Positions 1 through 11,188 of a DNA stretch of 64,000 nucleotides are shown here, piece by piece (positions within the stretch are counted from its first letter, which is position 1; every line of letters starts with the position of its first letter). The stretch comes from Sanguinoderma infundibulare (lineage: Eukaryota; Basidiomycota; Agaricomycetes; Polyporales; Polyporaceae). Under the pieces are notes generated by a model. It did not search any database, was not told where the DNA came from, and saw nothing but the letters and a program-made list of their open reading frames with translations. The position numbers were made by a program, and so were the translations under genes. The stretch spans positions 1,674,001 through 1,738,000 of the forward strand of contig JAVLRN010000005.1 of the NCBI GenBank assembly GCA_032821775.1. Reading direction: 5' to 3'.

Positions 1-1
1 C

Positions 2-683
2 GGGGCGTCCGCGGCGCTCTTGTTCGAGCACTTCTCCGTCTTCACGCTCGCCTACTGCACCTCTCTCCAGCCGTACCAGACTGTGAACATGTTGGACGGT
101 CCAGACGCGCAGGACCGCGCCCACGCGGACATCGGGACCGCCTACGCGTCCATCAAGCTGTGGCTTTTGCTCGCGCGCAAGGCGGCGGGCGAACACCCGG
201 GCGTCGACGCCAGCGGTGCCCTCCAGGACGGGGAGGGCATGGCGGCGAAGATGATATGGAACGAGCTGTGGCCCCCGTTCGAGACGGTCATCACCGCGTT
301 TGAAGTTGATGCTCGAAGTGGAAACGTGACACCTCTCGCGTCGAGCGTATGGACGTCTGTGGCGGACCTGTTCCTGTTCGTGCGGCAGTCCAGGTCTGTT
401 ATTGCTTTAGATACAGCCGTTCCGGCTCGGATACTGGAACGGCTAAAGGGCGTTGTTCGTGGAGAATCCAAGGTTCGTTGCCTCGATGTGTTTCGTCAAC
501 GAAGGTGGCTGAATAGTTCCCGCGCAGGTTTCGAGAGCGGTGAGAAGTCTGAAGGATGCACCGCCAGACGACTCCATGGACTACTTTGTCAATCAATTGC
601 TGACGGAGATCACGGCCGAGGAGAAGCTGCAGGCCGCGAAGCGTCAGATGAATGTGGAGAGGGGGAGGAGGGTCGTCAGCTAG
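2..683 (+). CDS. C-terminal part of an unrecognised protein (cut by window start)
   Basis: The reading frame is open from base 2, so the gene begins left of the window. I read one exon to about 471, an intron 472-528 (donor GTTCGT, acceptor CGCAG) and a last exon ending at the TAG at 681-683. The visible part is about 208 residues, mostly helical-looking, with no catalytic motif, membrane segment or repeat that I recognise. The tail is charged and coiled-coil-like (TAEEKLQAAKRQMNVERGRR) and ends in VVS. The alternative is to read through the intron, which gives a compositionally odd tail, so splicing is preferred. It converges on the DPM2-like gene, with 86 bp between the stop codons. Function unknown. 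Confidence 0.6.
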
Positions 684-769
684 TTGCTGCTGCACATTTG
701 TGACTATTTATCTTTTGTCGGATTTGGTAGCGTAGATGTCGCTGCTTTTGGCTATATGAGGATTGTATG

Positions 770-1141
770 TTATGATATTTTCTTACGAATGTGATGATGC
801 TTTGCTGTACGTCCGTCTGCCAGGATGCGGAAGCCGAGGAACAAGCCTATCGCGGAAATGCCGAGAATGACGATGAGGGACACAATTCGCAGTGCCCATT
901 CCCTAGCTGGGAACCATTGGTGTATGGGAGTGTCCTCGTCGAAGGAGGGCTGAGTTGCTCATGTAAGACAAGGATAATGACAGCACGCTTCCACGCACCA
1001 GCAATAACGTCCAGAACGTGTAGTACAGGAATGTAACGGCTGCGAACAACAGCATCAGGCTACCACAGGCCTTGTCGCTCAGAGGCTGCGGTAGAACTCA
1101 GCTTTTAAGAACATGGGTTACAATGCTTGAATTCTCACCAT
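770..1141 (-). CDS. DPM2: DPM2-like regulatory subunit of dolichol-phosphate mannose synthase
   Basis: This small gene of 89 codons is visible only after splicing. Exons are 1139-1141 (the ATG alone), 999-1085 and 770-949 (270 nt in total). Introns are 1086-1138 and 950-998, with GTGAGA and GTGCGT donors. The protein has two membrane segments: residues of about 7-30 (SLMLLFAAVTFLYYTFWTLL) and about 50-75 (LRIVSLIVILGISAIGLFLG), joined by a loop reading LLPSFDEDTPIHQWF. Human DPM2 has the same plan, YYT.W..LLPF.D...IH.YF between two helices. DPM2 stabilises the catalytic Dpm1 in the ER membrane, which makes Dol-P-Man for N-glycans, O-mannosylation and GPI anchors. It diverges from OST3 across 315 bp. 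The tail is basic and ends AKHHHIRKKIS. Identity is inferred from length, topology and the loop motif. Confidence 0.82.
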
Positions 1142-1456
1142 TTCGGCGTCCTCTTCTTGTAAGAAGGCTGGTCAGGGCAGTGGGTTCCGAGGATACGACC
1201 TCCGGCCGGCTGACACCCTGGGTGTGTGCCCTTGAAATGCCAAATCAGTATTTAACTCAGCCAGAAAAACTGTGGATGCTTTACAGAGACGACCGTGACT
1301 GGGAGTGGTCGTGGTGGGCGTTGAGTATAGGGAGCTACAAATAGGTACGATGACGGCAGTGGCAAGCGCCCTTCGGGTTGGGAGGACACGTCGCGTTCGA
1401 GCGCGCGAGCGACGTAGCGGATAATTCAAGCTTATTCCCGTTCACCTTCTCCAGCC
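1142..1456. promoter_or_regulatory. Shared divergent promoter region of DPM2 and OST3
   Basis: These 315 bp separate the two start codons and hold no gene I can support. A TTTAAC-type A/T stretch lies near 1250. A short pyrimidine-rich run (TTCACCTTCTCC, 1441-1452) lies directly before the OST3 ATG, typical of basidiomycete 5' leaders. Both products act in protein glycosylation at the ER, so co-regulation is plausible but not shown. Confidence 0.5.
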
Positions 1457-2724
1457 ATGTTGCTGCTCCCTCTTCTCGCTCTTTTATCTATTCCGTTCTG
1501 TCTGGCAGCAATCTCTGCAGAGTCTGCGCACGAACAGCTCGTCAAGGCCGCCGCATCCAACAATGGCCTCGTAAAGCTCGACGATAACCTCTACAACCTC
1601 TTGACGCACCCCAAGCGCACCTGGTCCGCGGCCATCCACTTGACCGCTTTGGACGCTAGGAGGAGATGCGGCCCGTGCAAGTGAGAGTCTACACCCGATG
1701 TACTGCGCCGTGCGAGACTGTAACTTCGTGCAGGGAGTTCGACCCTTCCTTCACCGCCGTTGCGAAGGCATGGTCTCAGGTCCCGTCGGCTCAACGGGAT
1801 ACCCACTTCTTCGCCACGGCCGACTTTGACAGCACCATGGCCACCTTCCAAAAGGTATGTGGTTTACCCATGCACACGCCCATTCTGATACTAAACACCG
1901 GTCGACGCAGCTCGGCCTCCAATCCGCTCCCGTAGTTCACATCCACCTCGCAGCCGAAGGCGACCGCCGCCCAGCAAGCGGACGCGCCGCTCCTATCGTC
2001 TACGACTTCTCCAAGTACGTCTTCCCATCCCCTCCCATAAACCATCTTCCCGTTCCCCAAAGCACGCATGCTAACCCACAGGTAGCGGCTTCGACGCAGG
2101 CCCGCTCGCCGAGCAGCTTTCTGCCTACACCCCGGTCCCGATCCCGTACAAGGCTCCAATCGACTGGGCAAAGTACACCACCGCCGCCGGCGTCGGGCTC
2201 ATCATCCTCTCCGGCATCCGCCTCTTCCTGCCCATCCTCCGCTCCCGCTGGGCCTGGGCAGCCGGCACCGTGCTCACCTCGCTCGTCATGACCTCTGGCT
2301 TCATGTTCGTCCGCATCCGCGGCATGCCCCAGAGCGGCGCCAACGGACAGTGGATCATGCCCGGGTACCAAAACCAGTTCGGACAGGAGGTCCAGGTCGT
2401 CTCGTTCATCTGTGCGTATATGCATAAATTCCCGTCTACGGCCTCTTGTGTGTGTTTCCGGGAGCTAACAACAGCGATTCTGTTCGTCAGACGGCCTGCT
2501 GTCGTCGGCGTTCCTCATGCTCACCCTCGTCACGCCGTACCAAACGCACCCCTACCGCCAGCGTTTGCAAGTCTACCTCTGGTCAGGAGTTATCTTCATC
2601 ATGTTCTCCGTCCTCATCTCCCTCTTCCGCGTCAAGAACCGGGGTACGTCCACTCACGTCCTCCGTTTCCAATCCATTCTTCTTACCCTCATTACCAGGC
2701 TATCCGTTCAAGCTCTTGCTGTAG
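1457..2724 (+). CDS. OST3: Oligosaccharyltransferase subunit OST3/OST6
   Basis: This is the thioredoxin-like accessory subunit of oligosaccharyltransferase, which transfers the N-glycan precursor in the ER lumen. It forms transient mixed disulphides with acceptor proteins. Exons are 1457-1680, 1734-1854, 1911-2014, 2086-2411, 2491-2643 and 2699-2724. In the protein I see a signal peptide (LLLPLLALLSIPFCLAA), a lumenal domain with an intact CGPC redox motif (CGPCKEFDPSF, formed across intron 1), and four C-terminal membrane helices. The loop GQWIMPGYQNQFGQEVQ between helices is typical of the family. The last exon is only 26 nt and encodes GYPFKLLL, the usual family end. At 2081-2085 the acceptor must be the second AG, because the first would give an in-frame stop. 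About 317 residues, normal for the family. Confidence 0.95.
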
Positions 2725-2990
2725 ACACCCCGACACGTGTAAAAAGCGTTGTCCCGAGTACTAGTGTCTGCTATCTACTACTGCATGACGATGTGTGATG
2801 CGTGCGCGTGAGGGCGTGTGTTCTTGAGCATTCACCATAATATCATAACGACCAGTCCGAAAACCAATGCCAAGAAAACATCGATACAGACGAAAAGGAA
2901 AGGAATATACTAATAAATTGCAAGGAGAACACCGCGAGCACGAGATTGGACAAACAAGTATAGGATCGAAAACGTATACGTACGGTCTAT

Positions 2991-5900
2991 TTAACTCGAG
3001 CCATCCTGGAAAACATCGACGTATCGGCTGCGTACATTGCGCTTGGGCGGCCCTCCTCTTGCCCTTCCCCCAGGTGGAGGAGTGCCCGGAGGCATGGGTG
3101 ACGGAGGTGCAGACGCCTGGTCGCTCGCGTCGCTGGGGACAAGATTCGAGCGAATACGCGTCGGTGGTCTCCGAGGGGGTTCGGAGGTCAAGTCGATCGC
3201 GCCAGCCGTGGCGGGACGAGTGATTGGTGGGGGAACTCCGAGCCCGAGCGGAGACGGCGACGGCGGTGGGGGTCCCGCTCCCATTGACCGTCCGGGCGAC
3301 GCCGTCTGTGCGCGGGGAGGCGGTGGGGGCGGTGTAGGTTTTGACTCTGTCGCGCCGGCCTGGAGGACCAGCGTAGTGTGTGATTAAATGAACGGCGTCG
3401 AGGAATGAACAGAGTACTCACGGTCTTGTTGACCCACTTGCCTAGCTCCTTGTCAAAGTAGAACGTCGATTGCTCGCCGAGGTTGGCCTTGACGGCACCA
3501 GGAGAGCTCTCGCCGCGCTTCCACAGTCGGCTGAGCCACCCGCTGGACGTGGCCGGCTTGACTTCGGCTACGCAGCATTAGAACACATGCGACTGACGGT
3601 AGGATACGCCCATACCTGGTTTCGTTGCTTCAGCTGCCTTGGGCTTCTCTTCCTGTTTACCCGCAGGCGCCTCCGGAGCAGCATCGCCATTTTCCGCCCC
3701 ATGGGCCTTCCTCTTAGAAGAGTTGCCGAGACCCAGGTCGTCCTCCTCCTCATCCTCAAAGTCGTCCCGCGCCGCCCTAGGCATCGGGCTTCCCGCCACC
3801 TTGCTCGCCGTCGGGGTCATGGATAACATCGGGTCGTCCATCAAAGAGATGAACTCCGAGTTCGAGGTCGACGATGCCGGCTGCTCGTGTCCAAACGACG
3901 ACGCCGTGGGCGTGGCTGCGTCCGAGTCGGACGTACCCCACCACGAGCCCGTGCTGGGAGGTTTTGAGTGCCCCGCCGAGGACGACACGTCACCCTGGGA
4001 ATAGCTGTCTTTGGACTGGTCAAGGCCGACTGTAAGGTACGGCTGTCCATGTCCATTCCCATAGCCATAGGGGCCTCGTGCCTGTCCATTGGACGCAGCA
4101 TCAGCAAAAGTGGCAGCGTTCGCGGACGCAACTCGAGCAATCGGCGACCCTCTACGCTGTTGCTGGAAAGGACGTACATGGTCCATAGCAGACGACGCCC
4201 GGTTGATTGGAAGGTGCGACCTTGACGGCGGACGATTAACCGCCATAGCGGATCCCGTGCGGAACGGTGGTGCTGGCACAGGCGGTACCTCTGTCAAATC
4301 TGTGACAGACTGATGAGGTGATGGGTAAGCGGATGACGTCGTGGAGGATATGGAACTGTAATTCGCAAACGGTCCGCTGTAGGACTGCTGCTGATGTTCC
4401 ATGCCCTTTGATTCCTCCGGACGGGGTGAGTCGACCTCCCCAGCAATGAACTTGGTGAAACGACCCTCGAGCCAGTTACCAATGCTATCCAGACTAGGCT
4501 TGGCCATCTTGCCCCCGATCCACGACCCAGACTTGTCCAGTTGTGGCGCTGCCGTAAGTCGGTCAGAGAGGTTCTTCAGCTGCTCGATGAATGTCATGTT
4601 GAGCACAGGGGAGCCACGGTTAATGCAGGCGGTGATGGCGTCGCAGTATCTATGTGGAACGGTATCAACTTGCGGCCCCCAAATCCACAAGTGAAAAGAG
4701 TAATTACCTGTTAGCCAACTGGACATGCCCAATCTCGGAAAGAGACGCCGCGCGAATGAGACGGTATGGCTGCAAGTGCGGCAGGCCGACGAAAGGTTCC
4801 TGACCCTTCGCAGGCGAGGCGAGCGACATCGCGAACTCCAGGATCTCCGAGAACACGATCGGGTCTGGGTCCTTGTAGACTGTCGGCGAATGAGCGGGAG
4901 GCGGACTGCCAAGGAGCATCAACCTTGAGGTGCCACCGACGCCACCAATTGGGGACGTCTGCGGAGAGAGAAGGTAGCTGGAGGCAATGAGTCTCTGTTG
5001 TGGAACTCTAAGAGTATGACAATACATACCATGAGTGAGCAGCTTCTGTCCACTGGTGTGCTGCCAATTGGTCGCCCAATGCAGTCAACGCCTGTGACGA
5101 CTCCGGCGTCACCGGATTCGACAAGATCATCGACGCAGTCTTCGCCCAAGAAGCTAAGACCTCCTGCGAGATGTTGAGAGGCTGTGCCGTCGGGAAGTTG
5201 GGTGTCATCGGTGTAATGGACAGCTGCGGCTGAGGAATCTGCAATGTGTTCGTGTTCTGGGTGTGTTGAAGAAGGGAACTGGGGTGCACCAGTTCTTGCA
5301 CTACAACCCATATGAGCACATACATTGCCATGAAACTTGGCGCTACATACCTGCAGCTGCGCCGTTCCCTCCGAACAAGCTGTACGCGACCCGAAGAGGC
5401 TCTCTGCCGCCCCTGCCATCCTGCGGTTGCGCGGGATCGTTCACAAGTTCGGCACGGATCCATTCGGTGACGACATCCTTCCAGCACTCCTTGTCGACGC
5501 TGCTCGCGATCAACAAGGCGTGTGACCACAACTTCTCGTCAGCGGCATAGTGGCAAGCGCTGCGTCGGTCACCTCGAGCTAGCAAATCCGAGATCTTGTC
5601 GAGTTGCGAAGCGCGCACGGAGGACTTGGCCACCACTTGGTCTCCGGCGCTCGGGAGGGCAGAGGCCAACGAAGAGTAATTGGACAGATGATCTGTCGAA
5701 GTGGCCGGAATCATTCCTGTGCCGAGGGAGCTTTCAGATGAAGATGGAACTCCTTCCTGAGGCACCAAAGCAGCACGAATGGCAGCATCGGCCTGCGCAC
5801 TACAACACGACGCGTCAACAACAATCCTGGGACATCATGCTAAGCAGACCACCTACTTGCCGCTCAGCCGTCCGTCATTCTCGACCATGGCCTTGAGCAA

Positions 5901-8591
5901 CATGACGAGTATCCGCTTCGCTTCGGCACGGCTCTTGTCCACAGACCCAGCGCGATGGTAGCCGAGCCCACCGTTGATCTCTTCCGCCCTCTCTTCCAGA
6001 TACTTGACCACGCGAGCCTTCTTCATCTTAAGTGCCTGTGCACCCGTACGAACCAGGCTCGCACTGGGAGAACCAGGGTCAGAGTACAGCGGTCCGGGGT
6101 ACGACGCAGCAGAGGTGTCGAGAGCTGACTCCGGAATGACCTTGTGGATGAGTTGGATCTTGATGTCCGTAGACTGCCGCGAAGAGAGGGCGACGTCGAA
6201 CCCGGTGTTCATGTTCGCACCATGGAAGCAGGTGACAACCTTGCCACCGAATCCGAAGCTGATCACAGGGACGCGCGCGGACGTCCGTCCAAGCGGGTCG
6301 TTGGTACCCAACAAAGACGGAGAGGGCGCATACGTCGAATGAGTTTGTGGGGCTAACGTAACCACCTGGCTCCCTGTGCGATCGTATGACGCAACGGACG
6401 CTGCGCTCCCCGTGAAAGACGATGGCTGCGAAGGAAGCGCAAAGCTACTATATGCGTGGTCGTTGGACGGACGAGTCGGATGGCGTGAAGGTGCATACGG
6501 ATCGGCAACCGACGTTGTCGAGTACACAGAACCGTTCGACGCTTGGCGTCCGTGTGCCGCAGGCCTCTCCACTGGTGCGTACGGGTCATGCGCGCCCTGC
6601 TTGGGAACGTTAATTGACCGTATGGAACCCGCGGGAGAAGTAGCGCGCTTGGGGTCGTGGGCCGACTGAGGTTCGTATGGGTTGGAAAATGTTGACCTGC
6701 GCGACTGGCTGGACATCGGTCGGCTGATGGGAGATGACTTCGATACAGAATCCCTTCTTGGCGGTTCATACACCTGCTTGTGGACCGAATGCACTGAGGA
6801 CGCCCCTGGCGACTTCGCCCTATCGGATGCATTCGACTTCAGAGGTCGCGCATACGGGTCATACGTAGTGGCCGGGGCCTGACCAGCAGGAGGAACAGCT
6901 CGCGGCGGAGATTTCGCCCTCTCTGGGGAAGAGCTAGACCTCTGGCCAGGCCAAGCAGATTCATCACGAGGATGTAAGCCCGCAGATGTCGGTGGGGAAG
7001 ATGACACAGCTGCCGCTGGTGCCGGCGGAGGCTCGTAAGGCGCAGCCTCTTCATCAACCTCCAGAATCGCTTCGTGCAAGGGCGATGCAACCCGTTCAGT
7101 AAGACCGCTGAACGAAGCCCCTGCAGATTCGGCTCCAGAGACATGGGCCGGAATAGCAGGGGCCACGTGCGAGCTTGCGGCTTGCGGCTCGTTCGCAATG
7201 TACGTTGACGGCGCATACGTGTCATTCACCTTTGGAAGTCCCTCCTGGGAAGGATAGACGCCTCCAGCTCCGCCGTGCGGACCGCTCGTCCCATGCGTGC
7301 CGGCGTAGCTCGCAGGTGGACTGTATGAAGGTTGATAAGCCGTATTGCTCGGAGTCCCATTGACGGCGGGTGAAGCGTATGGTCCCGGCTGAGTGTGTCG
7401 GGGAGGTGCTTGCGGGGCAGAGTGACTATCACGACGGGGAGGCGCTGGATATGTGTGGGGGTCAGGAGTTGTGCGATGCAGAGGTGCAGAGTGCCCGTGG
7501 GGATCAGGAGTCCTCCGAGGCGGAGGAGGTAGGGACTGAGGGGTTAAAGTGATATGGGGCGACGGAGGAATGGCAGGTTGGGAGGCGTATGAGGATTGTC
7601 GTGGAGGGCCTGAGACATGCCTAGTCTTAGGTGGGGGGAGAGGAGGGTCAAAAGCATTTGCGGTCTTTGGCCGGAATTGCGAAACGGAGACCGCAGGCGG
7701 GGGAGCGGGAGGGTCTGAGGAAACCGGCGCCGGGGGAGGGGGTACAGGGATAGTGGAAGGAGTGTACGTGGAGGAATGGGAGCTGGTCCCATATGGATAG
7801 GTCTGCTGGGTAGCAGGTGGGGATACAGCAGCAGCGGGCTTGTAAGGATCATAGGTAGAAGCAGCCGAAGTGCTCGCGCCCTGCGAAGGTAACTCATAAC
7901 TTGACTGAGTTTGCGTGGGTTTGTAGGGATCATACGTGGGAGCCGAATACGTCCCATTCTGCGCGGCCGGGCTTGATGCGGTGGACGGGCTGTATGTCGA
8001 AGGATTAGTGGACGGCGTATACGCCGAGGAGCTGGTGTACGCGGAGGAGTTTGTAGCCGGAGTATATGCTGACGTCCCCTGAGCGTGTGGGGCATAGGCT
8101 TGCTGGGGTGCGTAGCTGGATTGTTGCGCGTACGAGGTTCCATAGGCTGGTGCAGCTCGTGTAAGGGTATGGAGGAGTGTACGCACACGAGAAAACTTAC
8201 CCAGTGTACTGGGCGCGGCTGGCTGGTTGTACGCACCACTTTGACCATACTGCCCATAGTGAGAGTATGCCCCGTTGGGTTGAGAATAGGCCGTTTGGTT
8301 CGGGTTCCTTGTCGCGAATCCAGTGGACGCAGCGCTGTCATAACCATAAGACTGTTGGCCAGCGGAGTCGTACAACGTCTGGTGCGCATTCGTTTGGGAT
8401 AAGCTGGAAGAACCAGCTCCATCGACGGGCAACGCGTCCGTGGCCGTAGCTGAGCCAAACAGATCCGAGACAGCACCCGTTGTGCCGTAGGGCTCGTCCC
8501 GGTGGGGGTCGCCATCTAGCGCGGCAGAAAATGGGTCAAGGGAGGTGTCTGGTGCACCAAAAAGGTCGGCGGCCTCGCCAGCGGTGGACAT
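2991..8591 (-). CDS. SEC16: COPII coat assembly protein Sec16
   Basis: Sec16 is the large peripheral scaffold of ER exit sites and binds Sec23/24, Sec13/31 and Sar1. Exons from the 5' end are 8201-8591, 5857-8146, 5351-5799, 5030-5294, 4708-4977, 3616-4649, 3422-3567 and 2991-3359, summing to 5214 nt (1737 residues). The N-terminal 650 residues are disordered and Tyr/Pro/Ser-rich, with repeated DPY motifs. Next come the central conserved domain and the helical ancestral coatomer element, roughly residues 700-1150 (for example SFGFGGKVVTCF, then CHYAADEKLWSHALLIAS, then CYLLSP). A Ser/Pro-rich linker follows, then the C-terminal tail with FYFDKELGKWVNK and a Pro-rich end. I start at 8591 because it opens MSTAGEAADLFGAPD; the in-frame ATG at 8714 lies in pyrimidine-rich leader-like sequence. 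Confidence 0.95.
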
Positions 8592-8913
8592 TGCGAAGTT
8601 GGGCCAGCCACACCGAAGACGACAAGTGAGAGGAGAGAGCAGAAGAGAAAAGCTCGCGCCGCGGGATGGTGTGAAGTGACGGTGGAGAGGACTGGAAGAG
8701 AGACCCGGAGACATATTTGGCTTAGTTTGCCCGACACGTATCTCTCCGCCGGGCCGTCTGAGTACGTACTCGGGTTTACCTCGACCACTTCTCTTCCGTG
8801 CACGCGTGATAATGATGATCCATGACTACCGTCCGCGCATGCTTGTCGGGCAACCACGACACACGCTGGAAATTACCGTACAATACGCAATATCAACGGC
8901 CCCACGCGCTCTG
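8592..8913 (-). promoter_or_regulatory. SEC16 upstream region
   Basis: These 322 bp lie between the SEC16 start and the stop codon of the next gene upstream on the same strand. They contain the SEC16 leader, which is rich in CT on the coding strand (about 8620-8700), and one ACGCGT at 8802-8807. They must also hold the 3' end of the RPAP3-like transcript, so the two genes are tightly packed in tandem. No further gene is seen. Confidence 0.4.
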
Positions 8914-10393
8914 TCAGTGACAGCCCCACGCGCTCCTCGACCCATCCTCCTTCCGCCTATCCATCTCGCCTTCAACCCCATCCCCGTGGGGTCGTCCAAG
9001 CAGATCCCAAACGACCTGCGCGTCTGCACGCTCCTCCGCACTCATCATCAAGGTCACCGTGCTGAAGCGCGGGACGCGTGGAAGATTGACCATGTAAGCG
9101 CGCACGGCGTTAACGCGCTCTAGGTCCTCCGAATCGCCTTCGAGCGCTACGCGAAGACTGTGAAGAATGACAGCAAGAACGGATGCGCTCAAGGACGTCT
9201 TGAACAGCACGGGTAGGCGCGTTGCGGGGATTTGCTAGGTGCACCGATATCAGTGGCATGACCAACGACTACGGCCACATTTACTCACGCGAAGCACGTC
9301 CCACCGCTCCTGCTCGGTCTTCAGTTCATTCCATATCCGTGTGAAGGCGACGAGAGTCTCTGGGATCTCTCGTTTGGGCGCGTTCGTGTCGACGTTGGAA
9401 GGGCTGGGCGCATAGAAGAGGCTAGGCCGGCCATCTGGCCTGAAAATGCCTCCTCTTGGCCGCGATTCTTCTCGGGCAGCCTTCGCTTCACGGAATGTTT
9501 GTGGAGGCCGCTTTGGCGCAGCAGACGGCCCTGGATGTGTGGAGGTCGGGAGCGGATCTTGCGGCGTTGTAGATGGTGGCGATGGAGATTTGCCAAGCGG
9601 TCGAGAAGAGATGGCAGTAAGCAATCCCATATCTGCGGTCGCACTAGGGCTTGATCCTGAGGGTGCTATACTGGGACCAGCATCAGGCTCGACAATAGTG
9701 ATAGGGATGCGGCGACGCTTGGGAGGAGTTTCGGCTGCGGGTGGCGGCGATGAAATATCAATGGGTTTCCTCTGCGTATGGTACCTGTGAGCAAAAGCCC
9801 CAGCAGAGAGCAGGAAGGGTATACACACATTTTTGGGTGCGACAGGAATATCTTTGAGTGTATCCTGGACTTTACTCAACTCCTGCTTGACAGAATCGTT
9901 CGAGGGCTCTAGCTTCGATGCTTCTAGGAAATCTACACGTTCCTGCCTCGTCAATCATCAAAAACCTCTGCCCGCGAAAATCTATGATACGCACCGGACT
10001 CCGCGTCTTTCAGCTTCTGCAGAGCGACTCTAGCCTGCCCTCTGCGAAAATACCCCTTCACATTCTTCTGGTCGAGCCTTATGACCGCATCACAGTCCCG
10101 TTCAGCGTCCTCGTTCCTGCCAGACGCACATAAGGGTCCCTCATAGCCACTCACGTCGGTGGTCGGCACGCACTCACTTGCCAAGTTTGAGGTACGCAGC
10201 AGCTCGGTTCAGAGGATAGGTCGCGTTCGACGGATCAGCTAGGAAAGCGGCGCTGTAGTGGCCGATTGCGGTGGGGAAGTCGCCGACCTTGAAGGCAGCA
10301 TTGCCCTATCGACGTCTGCTCTAAGAAGCCGAACCACGTTGAATGGATGTGGCAACGCACCTTTTCTTTCTCCTTCAGCGCCACGGTAGCCAT
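8914..10393 (-). CDS. RPAP3: RPAP3-like TPR protein of the R2TP co-chaperone
   Basis: RPAP3/Spag1-type proteins link Hsp90 to the RuvBL1/2-PIH1D1 (R2TP) complex, which assembles RNA polymerases, snoRNPs and PIKKs. Exons are 10361-10393, 10178-10315, 9995-10116, 9829-9932, 9299-9771 and 8914-9234, totalling 1191 nt (396 residues). Residues 1-100 form three TPRs, opening KEKEKGNAAFKVGDFPTAIG and later DAERDCDAVIRLDQKNVKGY and RRGQARVALQKLKDAESDF, of the Hsp90 C-terminus-binding type. A disordered Pro/Ser linker follows. The last 150 residues match the RPAP3 C-terminal domain plan (PETLVAFTRIWNELKTEQER, then LFKTSL and YMVNLPRVPRFSTV). It is shorter than animal RPAP3, which has two TPR blocks. 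The first exon codes for only 11 residues. Family assignment is strong; the gene symbol is by analogy. Confidence 0.85.
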
Positions 10394-11188
10394 TGATCAA
10401 GAAGCCTCGTTGATGGTGAGTGCAGGTAGGGTCGTTCGCGATATAAACTGAACCGTAGATGCAAAGTAGAGGATCTTGGTAGAATCTCGCAAGGAAGTGC
10501 AGACGCTGCAAGCCAAAAGAGCCTCCGGAAGGTCGTGCCGGCGCTCCGACAGTGGCACATACCCATCCGAAGGCAGCAAGTTCGATCGAAGTCGCGGTCT
10601 TCTGAGGTTAACAGAGGTTAACTCGCTCGGTCACTATAGTTCACCTGGGAAAACCTTGAGACTGTTGTTGCCACAAAGAGTGGACAGACCAGAATATCTT
10701 TGCAGATTATACCAGCTATATCTAGGGACGTATACTGACTACTCCAATAGCGGTGGGCACGATGCAGTCCGAGCAAGCTGGAAAGCGTCCGTTCTCTAGA
10801 TGGCAGATGGTAGTAGATATGCAAGTGCTGCTGCCATAGTAGGGTGAGTAACTAAATGATATGCAATGTATGGTATCGACTATGATGATGCGGGGGATGG
10901 GGAATCCAGAAAATGACAGGACGAAACTATGGACACTGTCCAAAGCAACAATATCTAACAGGCGAAAGGAGTGAGGTGATTATACGTGCGATGCAGAGCG
11001 ACGACATGCGTAGACAAGATGCGTATGATATGGGTAGCGAGTGGTTGAGATAGACGAGTCGACGGGAGATGGAGACAGATGCAAGATGCAAGAGACTAGA
11101 GCCGTACATTAGCTGTGAGATGCGCGGAAAACTAGATGGCGTGTAGCACGACGACGATGTAATGTATGCAAAAGGCGGGTGAGGTGTC
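10394..11188. other. Intergenic region upstream of the RPAP3-like gene, downstream of PUF
   Basis: These 795 bp lie between two minus-strand genes. They hold the 3' flank of the Pumilio gene, A/T-richer from about 10700 to 11160, and the RPAP3 upstream region. I see no open frame with coding character, RNA gene or repeat. On the minus strand I did not find a UGUANAUA site that would suggest the Pumilio transcript binds its own product. Confidence 0.4.

Noticed and set aside
8592..8714. In-frame extension of SEC16 to an upstream ATG at 8714
   Set aside because: The extra 41 residues are Ser/Leu/Arg-rich translation of a pyrimidine-rich leader, and the ATG at 8591 opens a typical acidic N-terminus (MSTAGEAADLFG).
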